Shown here piece by piece: positions 37,253-46,035 of a stretch of 64,000 nucleotides of DNA. Each line of letters starts with the position of its first letter. Within the stretch, counting starts at the first letter, position 1. The stretch is from Aliiroseovarius sp. Z3 (GTDB lineage Bacteria; Pseudomonadota; Alphaproteobacteria; Rhodobacterales; Rhodobacteraceae), in the NCBI RefSeq assembly GCF_029105185.1, contig NZ_JAFMZK010000011.1:1-64000 (forward strand), in the 5' to 3' direction. The notes beneath the pieces were generated by a model, which made no database searches, had not been told where the DNA came from, and saw only the letters and a list, made by a program, of their open reading frames with translations. The translations under genes and the position numbers were made by a program.

Positions 37253-39118
37253 ATGACCAAGCAACAACCCATCCAAGCAGACACCACCACCGCTGTGATC
37301 CTGCAAATCCCCTTGGAGACGCTCTACATCTCCAATCTGAACCCGCGCAAAGCCGTTTCCGAGGCGCATATCGAAAGCCTTGCTGACAGCATCGAGCGCT
37401 TCGGCCTCATCCACAATCTCGCTGGTCTTATGGACGAGGACGGTAAAGTCGGGATCGTTGCGGGCGGGTGCCGCCTCCGCGCAATCCAGATGATTGCGGA
37501 GCGGTCCAACACCCATCCCTTCGCCACGGTGCCGGTCAAGCTGGCCGCTGATGTTGCCGAGGCCGAGGACTGGTCCAGCGCCGAGAACGCGGCCCGCGAG
37601 GACATGATCCCCGCAGACGAAATCCGCGCCTTCGGTCGCATGAAGTCGCGCGGGGCAAGCGTGCCGGAAATCGCCCTTGCCTTCGCCGTGACCGAGGCTC
37701 GGGTCTATCAGCGACTGGCATTGGCGGGCCTGCCCGCGCCCGTGCTGGACGCGCTGGCGGCTGGCGAGATCAGCCTCGGCATCGCCAAGGCCTTCACCCT
37801 CTCTGACGATGAAGCGCTCACCCTGAGCCTTCTGGATCAGGTCAAAGGCCAAGCGATCTCAGAGAGTGCGATCAAGAACGCGCTGCATCCCGATGCGATC
37901 AAGGCCAGCGACCGCCGCGCCAAGTTCGTTGGCATCGACGCCTATGAGGCCGAGGGTGGCACGGTCACGTGCGATCTTTTCTCCGAAGAGGCCTTCCTCG
38001 TCTCCCCTGCCCTTCTGGATCGCCTGTTCACCGAGAAGCTGGAAACAGCCCGGGCCGATCTGGTCGAGACGCAAGGTTGGGCATGGGCCGAGGCCCGACC
38101 CGAGGCCTGGCTCAACTACTACGAGCTCGATCAGATGAAGCTGGCCCGTCTCTATCCTATCGAGGGCGATCTGACTGAGGAAGAGACGCAAGAATACGAC
38201 GAACTGGCAGAACTGGCCAATGGCGGGGTTCTGGACGAGGAGGGTGAAGCACGGCTCTCCGAATTGCAGGTCCTTCTCGACGGTGACTATTCCGAGGATC
38301 AGAAAGCCCATGCGGGCTGCATCATTCTCGTGAACGGCTCGGGCAAGGTTGAGATCACTGCCGGGCTGGTCCGCCCGGAAGATAAGAAAGCCGCCATCGA
38401 GGCCGGTGTCCTGCAAGCGCCACAGACGACCAAGTCTGACACCCCGAAATCCCCTTACTCGCAAAGGCTGGTAGCGGATATGCAGGCGATCCGTCTGGCC
38501 TCGGTGCAAGCGGCCCTTCTGACCAAGCCGGAACTGGTTCTGGACCTGTTGGGTTTCGGGTTGTCGAAGGCATCGGGCAGTTTTGAGAGCGTCTTCGGCC
38601 TTCGGCTGGATCGACCCACCAACGTGCCGAGTGTGGTGGATGGCTTCACCCACGAGCCGCGCCTTGAGCATGGGATCGATGCCAGCGAATACTGGCAGAA
38701 AGGCAGCCGCGTTGATGACCTGTCCGAGGCCTTCACCGCTTTTCGCGAGGACGGCAAGAAAGCCCGCAATGCCCAGATCACAGAAGCGATCGCCCGCACC
38801 CTGCCCTATCGGGCCGGTGGCGCGGAGTTCTTTGACCTGATCGCGGACGAAGCCGGGGCCGAAATCCGCCAGCACTGGACGCCCACGGCGGAGAATTTCT
38901 TCTCGCGGGTGTCAGCCGGTCGTCTGGTCGACCTGCTTTGCGAGTTCCTCGACTGCGATGCCCGCGATGAACGGGTTGCGGGTTTCGCCAAGCTCAAGAA
39001 GGCGGAAAAGGCCCAGAAGATGGATAAGCTCGTGAGCGACCCCACCACCCAGAAACTCATGGGGCTGACCCCCGACCAAAAAGCCAAACTCGACAAATGG
39101 GTGCCCGACTGCACCTGA
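37253..39118 (+). CDS. Long ParB/RepB/Spo0J-family protein
   Basis: 621 residues, about twice a typical ParB. N-terminal ParB nuclease-like fold: NLNPRKAVSEAHIESLADSI, GIVAGGCRLRAIQMIAE, then the HTH linker region ENAAREDMIPADEIRAFGRM, VPEIALAFAVTEARVYQRL. The rest includes an acidic helical part and a C-terminal domain of unknown role. Not part of repABC, which has its own ParB at 41738. Such proteins are carried on many Rhodobacteraceae plasmids and may act as KorB-like regulators or in partition. Confidence 0.85.
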   Translation: MTKQQPIQADTTTAVILQIPLETLYISNLNPRKAVSEAHIESLADSIERFGLIHNLAGLMDEDGKVGIVAGGCRLRAIQMIAERSNTHPFATVPVKLAADVAEAEDWSSAENAAREDMIPADEIRAFGRMKSRGASVPEIALAFAVTEARVYQRLALAGLPAPVLDALAAGEISLGIAKAFTLSDDEALTLSLLDQVKGQAISESAIKNALHPDAIKASDRRAKFVGIDAYEAEGGTVTCDLFSEEAFLVSPALLDRLFTEKLETARADLVETQGWAWAEARPEAWLNYYELDQMKLARLYPIEGDLTEEETQEYDELAELANGGVLDEEGEARLSELQVLLDGDYSEDQKAHAGCIILVNGSGKVEITAGLVRPEDKKAAIEAGVLQAPQTTKSDTPKSPYSQRLVADMQAIRLASVQAALLTKPELVLDLLGFGLSKASGSFESVFGLRLDRPTNVPSVVDGFTHEPRLEHGIDASEYWQKGSRVDDLSEAFTAFREDGKKARNAQITEAIARTLPYRAGGAEFFDLIADEAGAEIRQHWTPTAENFFSRVSAGRLVDLLCEFLDCDARDERVAGFAKLKKAEKAQKMDKLVSDPTTQKLMGLTPDQKAKLDKWVPDCT

Positions 39119-39144
39119 CGGCTCCTTCGTGGGGAGACCCAACT

Positions 39145-39173
39145 GGCCCCGCATCACGCGGGGCTTCTTTTTT
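39145..39173 (+). terminator. Rho-independent terminator of the ParB-like gene
   Basis: CCCCGC-ATCAC-GCGGGG stem-loop followed by CTTCTTTTTT, 27 bp after the stop codon. Confidence 0.85.
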
Positions 39174-39209
39174 GCCAAGTGATTGTCCAGGAGCAGGGTC
39201 TGGAAAATT

Positions 39210-39256
39210 GTCCGGCGGCGGGGCAAAGAGACAAGCCCCCTGCCCCGCCGCCGGAC
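39210..39256. repeat. Perfect 15-bp inverted repeat with 17-nt loop
   Basis: GTCCGGCGGCGGGGC (39210-39224) and its exact complement at 39242-39256. A second perfect palindromic stem CACCGCC-TG-GGCGGTG follows at 39277-39292. No U tract, and a terminator already lies upstream; could be a single-strand origin, protein site or mRNA/DNA structural element. Confidence 0.6.
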
Positions 39257-39398
39257 CGGCGCTGTCCGCGTGGGAGCACCGCCTGGGCGGTGCGGTGGGT
39301 CAAAAGCCTCGTGTTTTGAGTGCTGATCTTTCTGTTCTGTTGCTCGAGAGCTTGAGCGATTCAGTCAATGCTCTTGTTCAGCCTTTGCCGAATTGCTC

Positions 39399-39605
39399 TT
39401 ACAGTGCACGTTTGGCCAGTTCCAGGCCCTGCTCTGTCAGAACGAGAGACTTTGCTTTACTTGCCGGGTTTTCAATCAGGCCTTTCTGAAAGAGCCGATC
39501 CGAGATGTCCCAGTCTATCCCCTTCCAAACCCGCGACCCGTCATGAAGTGTCAGGCTGAGAATGGCCAGTGCGGCAGCATCCAGTTTGTCGATGTCTATG
39601 TCCAT
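39399..39605 (-). CDS. DUF6429 small protein
   Basis: About 68 residues, MDIDIDKLDAAALAILSLTL..., with the family signature HDGSRVWKGIDWDISDRL and GLIENPASKAKSLVLTEQGL. The ATG at 39605 fits the family start; a GTG at 39614 is in frame. DUF6429 proteins have a winged-helix look but no assigned function. Isolated and opposite in direction to its neighbours. Confidence 0.75.
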   Translation of the reverse strand: MDIDIDKLDAAALAILSLTLHDGSRVWKGIDWDISDRLFQKGLIENPASKAKSLVLTEQGLELAKRAL

Positions 39606-40005
39606 GGCCTCCACCCGTTATTCACCATTGTCATCGCATTTGATGGCGAAACCGGTGTTGGCGCAACGCTACACATTCGACGCCTGGTCTCGTTCCGTAG
39701 GTTGTCGCGCTTTTGACGCGGCGACTTTCGGCGCCTTTAGCGGCCTAGTCATCGAAGCCGTTTCTGGCATGAAGTGTGGTGTCTGCGAAGCTCCTTTGTC
39801 CTGTGTTGCATGACATGCTGGTCGCAAGGTCTGTCCTGAACACAAAGGGCGGTTGCCGGAATTGTCCCCTGCCCCTTCGGGTCATTCCTCGCGGAACAAA
39901 ATTCAGGCCCCCTGCCCTTCTCCGCTGCGCGCCGCCATCGGTGTGTTCAGGCCTTTGGCCCTTGCCGGGTGACCATCATTGCAACACCAGAAAAGGAGCA
40001 AAGCA
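39606..40005. other. Gap with a shared leader element upstream of the DUF736 gene
   Basis: No gene seen. 39859-39907 (TTGTCCCCTGCC...TTCGG, then CATTCCTCGCGGAACAAA) closely matches 52249-52298, which precedes another small plasmid gene; the two copies differ at roughly one position in five. Confidence 0.55.
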
Positions 40006-40344
40006 ATGACCCCCAACTGCATCAAATTCGAAAGCGCCGATATCGAGTCCGCCAAAGGCGTCGGGTCGATCTCCACATTGACCTTTGACATCGACATCAC
40101 CGTCGAGCCCGTCGCGAGCGACAATCCGATGGCGCCCACGCACCGTGTTCTCGGCCGCTCGCCACGCGGTCGTCTGGTTGAATGCGGCGGTATCTGGAAG
40201 AAGCAGAACCGTGACACCGGTGCTGACTACTTCACCATGAGCATCCGAGACTTCGGCTTCAACGCCAATCTGGGCAAGGCCGCAAACCAGGGTGATGACA
40301 CGGTTCAGGCGGTTATCCCTTGGGGTCCGAAGGAGGCTCAATAA
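40006..40344 (+). CDS. DUF736 family protein
   Basis: 112 residues, ATG 40006 with AAAAGGAG. Family pattern: an N-terminal strand region, TLTFDIDITVEPV, then THRVLGRSPRGRLVECGGIW and a C-terminal SIRDFGFNANLGKAANQ. DUF736 proteins are small beta-rich proteins on alphaproteobacterial plasmids and islands, often near conjugation genes; function unknown. Confidence 0.88.
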   Translation: MTPNCIKFESADIESAKGVGSISTLTFDIDITVEPVASDNPMAPTHRVLGRSPRGRLVECGGIWKKQNRDTGADYFTMSIRDFGFNANLGKAANQGDDTVQAVIPWGPKEAQ

Positions 40345-40393
40345 GCTCTGCGCCGGGCCTTGTGAGGCCCGGCGGTCCTGTCTCACGCGCGCT

Positions 40394-40409
40394 GTTAACA
40401 GCTGTTAAC
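40394..40409. promoter_or_regulatory. parS: parS centromere site 1
   Basis: GTTAACAGCTGTTAAC, a perfect 16-bp palindrome fitting the repABC parS pattern GTTnnCnGCnGnnAAC. Located upstream of repA. Confidence 0.88.
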
Positions 40410-40462
40410 TCCGCATTGAGGCCATAGCTTCCCTAGTGCGCGGTCTCTTGCGAAGCACAATC

Positions 40463-40553
40463 TGTGGACAAAATCCTTGACTTAACAAGGTGAATCACGG
40501 CCTTTAGAGTCAAGTTGCGCAAATAAGCGCGTTCGAGCAGAGAAATAGCAACC
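40463..40553 (+). promoter_or_regulatory. repA upstream region: DnaA-box-like site and inverted repeat
   Basis: TGTGGACAA (40463-40471) is one base from a DnaA box on the minus strand. CTTGACT (40476-40482) and AGTCAAG (40508-40514) form a 7-bp inverted repeat that also contains a possible -35 box TTGACT. Likely promoter and RepA/RepB-responsive operator of the repABC operon. Confidence 0.45.
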
Positions 40554-41735
40554 ATGTTCCAGACGGCACCAATCGAAGCGGCGTCTCAATCCGAGCTTAC
40601 AAGCCAAATAGCAGCACGTCTACACACTGCGCTTACGACGCATCTTCAACAAGCTTATGCTCCTGATCAGCGCAAGGATTTGAGATTATTCAGTGCTACA
40701 GAGACTGCCGAACTCCTTGGCGTGACGGGTCAGTTTTTGCGCAAGTGCCATAGCGACGGGTCTTTGCCTGAGCCTCAAGTGATCAAGAACGGGCGGCGCT
40801 TTTATTCCGGCGAGGAGATCTTGGAAGCACGTCAATCACTGGAGGCAAGCTCTCGCAAGCCCGGCAAGTACCTCCCTGGCCGTCGAGAGAGTGACAAGCT
40901 TCAGGTGATTCAGTTGATGAACTTCAAAGGCGGGTCTGCGAAGTCTACATCTGCCATCCATCTTTGCCATTACCTCGCTCTGAGCGGGTATCGTGTACTG
41001 GCAATTGATTTGGACCCGCAAGGAAGCCTCACTGGCTTTTGCGGAATTCAGACGGAGTTGGAATTCGAAGGCGCTTCGATCTATGACGCATTGCGCTATG
41101 ACGATCCGGTACCGATGTCTGAAGCTATCGTGGAAACCTATTTCCCTGGATTGCATTTGGCGCCTGCCCGTCTCGTGCTGAGCGAATTTGAGACTGAAAC
41201 CGCGGTCAATGCTGGACGTGGCGTTGCGTTTTTTGAAAAGCTCGACCAGGCGATTCAGTCCGTTGAGGGCGACTACGATGTGGTGGTCATCGACAGCCCG
41301 CCAGCACTTGGCTTTCTGACGCTGACAGGTCTTTACGCAGCGACTTCCGTGATCGTGCCGATGACGCCGAGTATGCTCGATCTTGCCTCGACACAGCAGT
41401 TTGTCGAAATGACGTCGGCTTATCTCGGTGTGATCGAGGACACCGGCGTCAAACTTGATCATGATTTCTTCTCCTTTCTCATTACACGAGATGATCCGAG
41501 TGACATACCCAGCCAGCAGATCGTGAGTCTTATGCGCGCGCTCTTCCAGGATCGTGTCGTAGGCGCGACTGGCCTGCGAAGTACGGCAATCGGCGATGCA
41601 TCGATGCTCAAAATGTCGATCTATGAGGTTTCACGATCCGAGATGACCCGGTCAACTTATGATCGGGCAAAGAACAGTATGGATGCAGTCGGTGCGGAGA
41701 TCGCAGGGATGCTACAAAAGGCATGGGGACGGTAA
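40554..41735 (+). CDS. repA: Plasmid partition ATPase RepA (ParA type)
   Basis: 393 residues. N-terminal DNA-binding region (LRLFSATETAELLGVTGQFL), then a deviant Walker A KGGSAKST, VLAIDLDPQGSL, and the second motif VVVIDSPPALGFLTLTGL. Type Ib-like long ParA; drives plasmid segregation and autorepresses repABC. First gene of the operon; repB starts 2 bp after its stop. Confidence 0.96.
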   Translation: MFQTAPIEAASQSELTSQIAARLHTALTTHLQQAYAPDQRKDLRLFSATETAELLGVTGQFLRKCHSDGSLPEPQVIKNGRRFYSGEEILEARQSLEASSRKPGKYLPGRRESDKLQVIQLMNFKGGSAKSTSAIHLCHYLALSGYRVLAIDLDPQGSLTGFCGIQTELEFEGASIYDALRYDDPVPMSEAIVETYFPGLHLAPARLVLSEFETETAVNAGRGVAFFEKLDQAIQSVEGDYDVVVIDSPPALGFLTLTGLYAATSVIVPMTPSMLDLASTQQFVEMTSAYLGVIEDTGVKLDHDFFSFLITRDDPSDIPSQQIVSLMRALFQDRVVGATGLRSTAIGDASMLKMSIYEVSRSEMTRSTYDRAKNSMDAVGAEIAGMLQKAWGR

Positions 41736-41737
41736 TC

Positions 41738-42709
41738 ATGGCGATGGGGAAAAACAAAACCGGCATAATGGCAGCGATCACAGCGGCAAGTGAAGCAACT
41801 AAAGAGGGCGGCTCAGAGAGAGCCCACCGAACCTTGCCGAAAGGCACTATCGGGTCTGTCCGTGCTGGACTCGGCGGGATTCAGGAAATCGACACGAACT
41901 TGATCCTGGCCTGGGGCCCAAAGGACCGTTTGGATATCGAGTTAACAGCTGTTAACAGCGAAGCCCCGCACGATTCCATTCAGGACCTCGCAACCAGCAT
42001 CGCCGAAGCCGGACAGCAAGTCCCAGTGCTTCTGCGTCCATCAAAGGATCGTGACGGGCATTTTGAAGTCATCTATGGCCAGCGCCGCATTCTTGCCTGC
42101 CGTCATTTGGGGATTCCCGTGCGGGCCTTGATCCGGACGCTCGATGATTCCGACGCCTTGATGGCGAAGGGCCTCGAGAATGCGGGCCGTGCTGAGCTGA
42201 GTTACTATGAGCGTGTTCGGTTTGCTCAAGCGATCTTGGAGCAGGGCTACTCGCGAGCTGAGGCATGCCAAGCTTTGGCGATCAGCAAGAACACCCTTTC
42301 GCAGCTAGAGCGCATCAATCGCTTGGTACCTGTTTCAGTTGGGGAAGCCATTGGCGCGGCTCCTGGGGCGGGGCGTCCGAAATGGACCACGCTCGCAACC
42401 GCGTTTGAGAAAGGGCAACTCTTGGAAGAGAGTGTGCTGGAAATTCTTGAACAATCTGTAGAGCTCGACTCCGACGGACGCCTGGAGTTCGTCCTCAAGG
42501 ATATTGGCAAACGAGGCAAACAGGAACGTTCAGTTGAAGAGCGCTCCCCCGTTCCCGGTGTGCAGATCAAGAGTGGAAAATCGGGTCTCTCAGTGACCGT
42601 CAAGCGGGTAGGGGAGAACACAAGATTCGCGAATTGGCTGGATCAGAATCTGGACCAGCTCATTCAAGATTCCTTCGATCGGTTCCAATCAGAGAACCAC
42701 GAAGGATAG
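41738..42709 (+). CDS. repB: Plasmid partition protein RepB (ParB type)
   Basis: About 323 residues from ATG 41738 (MAMGKNKTG). ParB N-domain with YGQRRILACRHLGIPVRALI and GLENAGRAELSYYERVRFAQ, then the HTH EACQALAISKNTLSQLERIN. Binds the parS palindromes, one of which lies within its own coding sequence (41941-41956). Length typical. Confidence 0.96.
   Translation: MAMGKNKTGIMAAITAASEATKEGGSERAHRTLPKGTIGSVRAGLGGIQEIDTNLILAWGPKDRLDIELTAVNSEAPHDSIQDLATSIAEAGQQVPVLLRPSKDRDGHFEVIYGQRRILACRHLGIPVRALIRTLDDSDALMAKGLENAGRAELSYYERVRFAQAILEQGYSRAEACQALAISKNTLSQLERINRLVPVSVGEAIGAAPGAGRPKWTTLATAFEKGQLLEESVLEILEQSVELDSDGRLEFVLKDIGKRGKQERSVEERSPVPGVQIKSGKSGLSVTVKRVGENTRFANWLDQNLDQLIQDSFDRFQSENHEG
41941..41956. 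promoter_or_regulatory. parS: parS centromere site 2, inside repB
   Basis: Second exact GTTAACAGCTGTTAAC, within the repB reading frame, where it encodes Leu-Thr-Ala-Val-Asn-Ser in VNSEAP context. Confidence 0.85.
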
Positions 42710-42714
42710 TGGCG

Positions 42715-42730
42715 GTTAACAACTGTTAAC
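42715..42730. promoter_or_regulatory. parS: parS centromere site 3, repB-repC junction
   Basis: GTTAACAACTGTTAAC; differs from the other two by one central base, so the GC of the consensus is AC here. Six bp after the repB stop. Confidence 0.75.
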
Positions 42731-42767
42731 CGCCAAGATGGAGGCTCTGAGCAGAAAGGAGGACGGC

Positions 42768-42840
42768 ACAAAAGAAAAACCCTCGAAACCGAAGTCCCGA
42801 GGGCTGCTGCGCACAAGGCGCGATTTGTTTTGACACTACA
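42768..42840 (-). ncRNA. Probable antisense RNA (ctRNA) controlling repC
   Basis: In repABC plasmids a short countertranscribed RNA from the repB-repC gap sets copy number. Here the minus strand has a clear intrinsic terminator: stem CCCTCG/CGAGGG (42803-42780) followed by TTTTTCTTTT. The promoter would lie near 42840-42880 but I could not fix its boxes, so the 5' end is approximate. Confidence 0.6.
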
Positions 42841-42900
42841 ATCCTAGCAGCCTGCGATTCGCTAAACAACGAAAAACGTCTTCGGGCGAACAGGTTTTCT

Positions 42901-44277
42901 GTGCCTAGACAAAAAATGAAGAAATTCAACAATGCTCCGCATGGAGTGACTGGGACAGTCATGCCTCAGAACGGTGGAGGTATGTCCAATATCAACCAAC
43001 CCTCGGGATGGCGCAAAGCGACGGCCGGACTTGCTGTCGCTGAACGGCACGCGCAGGCGGGCGAACAAGCAGCCGTGCCCAAGACACAGGCCTTTGTCGC
43101 CGTGAAACGCGTTGGTGCGCATATAGGCCTCAAGGCCGGCGACATGCTGCTTCTCGATACGCTTGGGGCGTTCACGCAGGCCCAGGACTGGGAAGAGGGG
43201 CAGCGCCCGATCGTTTGGGCATCCAACGCCTATCTGATGGAGCAAACAGGCTTCTCGCTCTCGGCGCTTAAGCGCCATGCGCGGCGCCTGGCCGAGATCG
43301 GCGTGATTTCCTTCAAGGACAGCCCCAATGGCAAGCGATGGGGTCACAGGGACGCGGACGGGCGCATCATCGAGGCCTATGGCTTCGATCTGTCGCCGCT
43401 CTCGGCGCGTGTCGAGGAGTTCGAGCAGCTCCAGGCCGAATTGCAGGCCGAGCGCGAGCTCTGCCAGCGCCTGAAGCGGCAGATCACGGTCGCGCGCCGG
43501 ATGATCCGCGCCCGGATCGAGGCGGCGTCTCACGCGGCGCTGAGAGGGCCCTGGGCGCACCTGTCAGGGATGTTCGAGGATCTTCTGGACCGTCTCCCAC
43601 GTCGGAACACGGGTTCTGGGACGCTCGAGCGGCTCCTGACATGGTTCCAAGAACTCCAGGAGCGCGTCGAGGCGGCCTATCTCAAGGCTGTTCGTGCGGA
43701 TGAGGTTGTGGAAAACACCGCTGAAACTACCAAACAAGCCAGTGAAAAGACTCAAGAAATGAACCCCAGGGAGGTCAATTCTGAACCACATATACTAATT
43801 ACAACCAAACTTAATCCTGTAACCTGTAATCGCTCAGAAACTGAGCAAGCGGCGGGCGTGGTGCCCAATGCGCCACCGGAAGAGCAGGTGGATAGGGAGT
43901 TGGAAGATTGGGTTGCCGAGACGCGTAAGAAACGCGGTGCAGCGCTCGATTTGCCGACCGTGATGCAGGCTTGTCCTGAATTCGCGTCCTGGGCCCGCAA
44001 TATGGGCGGATATTTGAAGGATTGGGGTGACCTGCACCGTGTTGCTGGGCAGTTGAGGCCGATGATCGGGATCTCGGAGCATGCCTGGAACCTCGCTCAG
44101 GACCGGCTTGGGCCCCAGATCGCGACAGCGGCGCTGGTTCTGACCTTCGACAAGCATTGCGCCGGCGAAGTGGCGTCCCCGGGTGGATATCTGCGGGGCA
44201 TGGTCGAAAAGGCTGGGGCAGGGGAGCTGCACCTCGAGCGCAGTTTCTATGGCAGGCTCAGTGGACAGGCAGCATGA
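42901..44277 (+). CDS. repC: Plasmid replication initiator RepC
   Basis: Up to 458 residues from a GTG at 42901; ATGs at 42916, 42961 and 42982 are also possible, and the conserved part begins at GWRKATAGLAVAERHAQ. Initiator core: LLLDTLGAFTQAQDW, RPIVWASNAYLMEQTGFS, LKRHARRLAEIGVISFKDSP, GRIIEAYGFDLSPLSAR. C-terminal VTLTF-like region QIATAALVLTFDKHCAGEV. RepC binds the origin, expected inside its own gene. Confidence 0.93.
   Translation: MPRQKMKKFNNAPHGVTGTVMPQNGGGMSNINQPSGWRKATAGLAVAERHAQAGEQAAVPKTQAFVAVKRVGAHIGLKAGDMLLLDTLGAFTQAQDWEEGQRPIVWASNAYLMEQTGFSLSALKRHARRLAEIGVISFKDSPNGKRWGHRDADGRIIEAYGFDLSPLSARVEEFEQLQAELQAERELCQRLKRQITVARRMIRARIEAASHAALRGPWAHLSGMFEDLLDRLPRRNTGSGTLERLLTWFQELQERVEAAYLKAVRADEVVENTAETTKQASEKTQEMNPREVNSEPHILITTKLNPVTCNRSETEQAAGVVPNAPPEEQVDRELEDWVAETRKKRGAALDLPTVMQACPEFASWARNMGGYLKDWGDLHRVAGQLRPMIGISEHAWNLAQDRLGPQIATAALVLTFDKHCAGEVASPGGYLRGMVEKAGAGELHLERSFYGRLSGQAA
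43707..43850. other. oriV: Likely replication origin, A+T-rich segment inside repC
   Basis: A stretch with marked A+T content (for example CATATACTAATTACAACC) within otherwise G+C-rich repC. In repABC plasmids the origin lies in such a segment. Exact limits not determined. Confidence 0.45.
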
Positions 44278-44298
44278 AATATTGATCGGCAAAGAGCG

Positions 44299-44315
44299 TT
44301 GGCATATATTGCCAA
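44299..44315 (+). promoter_or_regulatory. ParD-type operator
   Basis: TTGGCATATATTGCCAA: arms TTGGCA/TGCCAA with a 5-bp AT centre, just upstream of the ribosome site AAGGAGG of parD. Probable autoregulatory site. Resembles the inverted repeat before the mobilisation genes (53581-53604). Confidence 0.6.
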
Positions 44316-44332
44316 TAAAGGAGGCCCTTAAC

Positions 44333-44590
44333 ATGGTAACGCGAAACGTTGTTCTGACCGAGACACAAGACCAGCTTGTACAAGCTCTGGTGGCCTCTGG
44401 GCGTTATCAAAATGTGAGCGAGGCAATGCGTGCCGGCTTGCGACTGCTCGAACAGGACGAAGCACAACTCGCCGATATCCGGAACGGACTGCTTGAGGGT
44501 TTGTCGCAGGCCAAGGCGGGTGATCTGGCCGAAGGAACCGGGGAAGACGCGGTGCGTCGGGCCTTCGCGAAAGTGCGCGCTTCCTCATGA
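44333..44590 (+). CDS. parD: ParD-family antitoxin
   Basis: 85 residues from ATG 44333 (MVTRNVVLTETQDQLV). Ribbon-helix-helix: TRNVVLTETQ, QALVASGRYQNVSEAMRAGL, then a toxin-binding helix. Overlaps parE by ATGA. Stabilises the plasmid. Confidence 0.92.
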   Translation: MVTRNVVLTETQDQLVQALVASGRYQNVSEAMRAGLRLLEQDEAQLADIRNGLLEGLSQAKAGDLAEGTGEDAVRRAFAKVRASS

Positions 44591-44922
44591 ATCGATCCTT
44601 CCGGCTGACGCGCCGCGCGGAGGCTAGTCTGATTGAGATCGCCAGATGGACGATCGAGAATTTTGGACCCAGACAGGCCGATCTTTACGAGGTGGCACTG
44701 CTCGATCGCTGCCAGTTGATCCTGGAGGGGCGGGCGCATAGCCGGAGTTGTGCGGTTCTGGTCGATGATGCTGCAGACCTTCGGTTCACGAGGGCAGGGG
44801 AGCATTTTCTGGTCTTTCTAGATCGACCGGAGGAAGTGATCATCGTTGATATCCTGCATTCCCGCAGCGAACTTCCACGCCATGTCGCGGCGCTGGTGGC
44901 ATTGAGGAATGACATATCATAG
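44587..44922 (+). CDS. parE: ParE-family toxin
   Basis: 111 residues. RelE/ParE fold: FRLTRRAEASLIEIARWT, FGPRQADLYEVALLDRCQ, HFLVFLDRPEEVIIVDILH, R-rich C-terminus. ParE toxins poison DNA gyrase. Its 3' end overlaps the convergent recombinase gene by six bases. Confidence 0.92.
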   Translation: MNRSFRLTRRAEASLIEIARWTIENFGPRQADLYEVALLDRCQLILEGRAHSRSCAVLVDDAADLRFTRAGEHFLVFLDRPEEVIIVDILHSRSELPRHVAALVALRNDIS

Positions 44923-46035
44923 TCCTGCGGCCTTGGTCAGGTTCACCCGGAAGCGGTCACGGCGGCGTTGATAGCGGCGGGTCATCTCGGCAGAAGAATG
45001 TCCGAGCTGCTTCTGGACATAGCGCTCATCGACCTCGGCCGAAGAGGCCAGCCCGGCGCGGAGCGAGTGACCGGAAAACAACGCTATTCGCTCTTTCTCG
45101 GGGAGTTCCGCGCGGATGTCGGATTTCAGGACGGTGCTCTTGATGAGGCGGGCGACGTGTTTGTCGGAGAGGCGGGTGTCCAGAGCCTTTTTGCCATCGC
45201 GGGACGTGCGGGTGAAGACCGGCCCGAAGTCGATCTTGGCGAAGTGCAGCCATTGTTCCAGCGCGTGGACGGGGCAGGTCTGTTCCGAAGATCCACGGCT
45301 GATCTCAACCTCGCGCCAGCCGGTCTTGGCGTTCAGCGTCAGCACCGCGCTTTCCTCGAGGATCTCAATCCAACCGCCGCTGTCGGGAGTATCGTCCTTG
45401 CCGACATCCAGGCTGACGATCTCGGACCGGCGCAGCCAGCCCGCATATCCAATGAGCAGGATGGCCCGGTCCCTGAGCCCGCGCAGATCGAAGCCGAGCG
45501 TGCCAATCATCGCCAAAATATCTTCGGGCAGGATCGCTTCCTTCTGAACCGGCGGGCGCGCGTGTTTGCGTTTGATCCCGGCCAAAACGGTGGCGATGTG
45601 ACGATCCTTGCGGTCGAGCGTGAACCCGCGCTGTGCGTAGTTCCAGGCGAGACCGGATAGACGCCGATCGATCGTACTGACCGACAGGGCAGGGGAGCCA
45701 TTGGTTGGCGCTGCCAGGTCGGTCAGGTAGAGCCCGATCATTTCCGTTGATAGGGGCAGGGGATCGGTGCCCTTCAACCTGCACCAGCGCGCGAAATGCT
45801 TCCAGTCCGCGGCGTAGGCCTTGTCGGTGTCCTCGGCCGTCGTGGCCTTGGCGTAGTCGCGGGCGGTGTCGATCAGCCGATCGAGAGTGCCGGAGCCGGC
45901 GACATGAAAGGGCAGAGCGATGGCATCGCGGTTTGAGCGATCTCTCTCGTCGACCTGAGCATCATTGATCGTATCGGAGGGCACTGAGCTCGGTTTCTCG
46001 GCGTCTGAGGGCTGATTTTCGGGTGTTTTGCTCAT
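44917..46035 (-). CDS. Plasmid tyrosine recombinase
   Basis: 372 residues with both domains: SAM-like core-binding part (TDKAYAADWKHFARWCRLKG) and catalytic domain with Arg in GWLRRSEIVSL, HSLRAGLASSAEV (H-x-x-R), LGHSSAEMTRRYQRR (H and Tyr). Located between ParDE and DUF1403 in the plasmid backbone, so multimer resolution or replicon integration is likely. Unrelated in size to the 210-residue pair at 11-13 kb. Confidence 0.92.
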   Translation of the reverse strand: MSKTPENQPSDAEKPSSVPSDTINDAQVDERDRSNRDAIALPFHVAGSGTLDRLIDTARDYAKATTAEDTDKAYAADWKHFARWCRLKGTDPLPLSTEMIGLYLTDLAAPTNGSPALSVSTIDRRLSGLAWNYAQRGFTLDRKDRHIATVLAGIKRKHARPPVQKEAILPEDILAMIGTLGFDLRGLRDRAILLIGYAGWLRRSEIVSLDVGKDDTPDSGGWIEILEESAVLTLNAKTGWREVEISRGSSEQTCPVHALEQWLHFAKIDFGPVFTRTSRDGKKALDTRLSDKHVARLIKSTVLKSDIRAELPEKERIALFSGHSLRAGLASSAEVDERYVQKQLGHSSAEMTRRYQRRRDRFRVNLTKAAGL

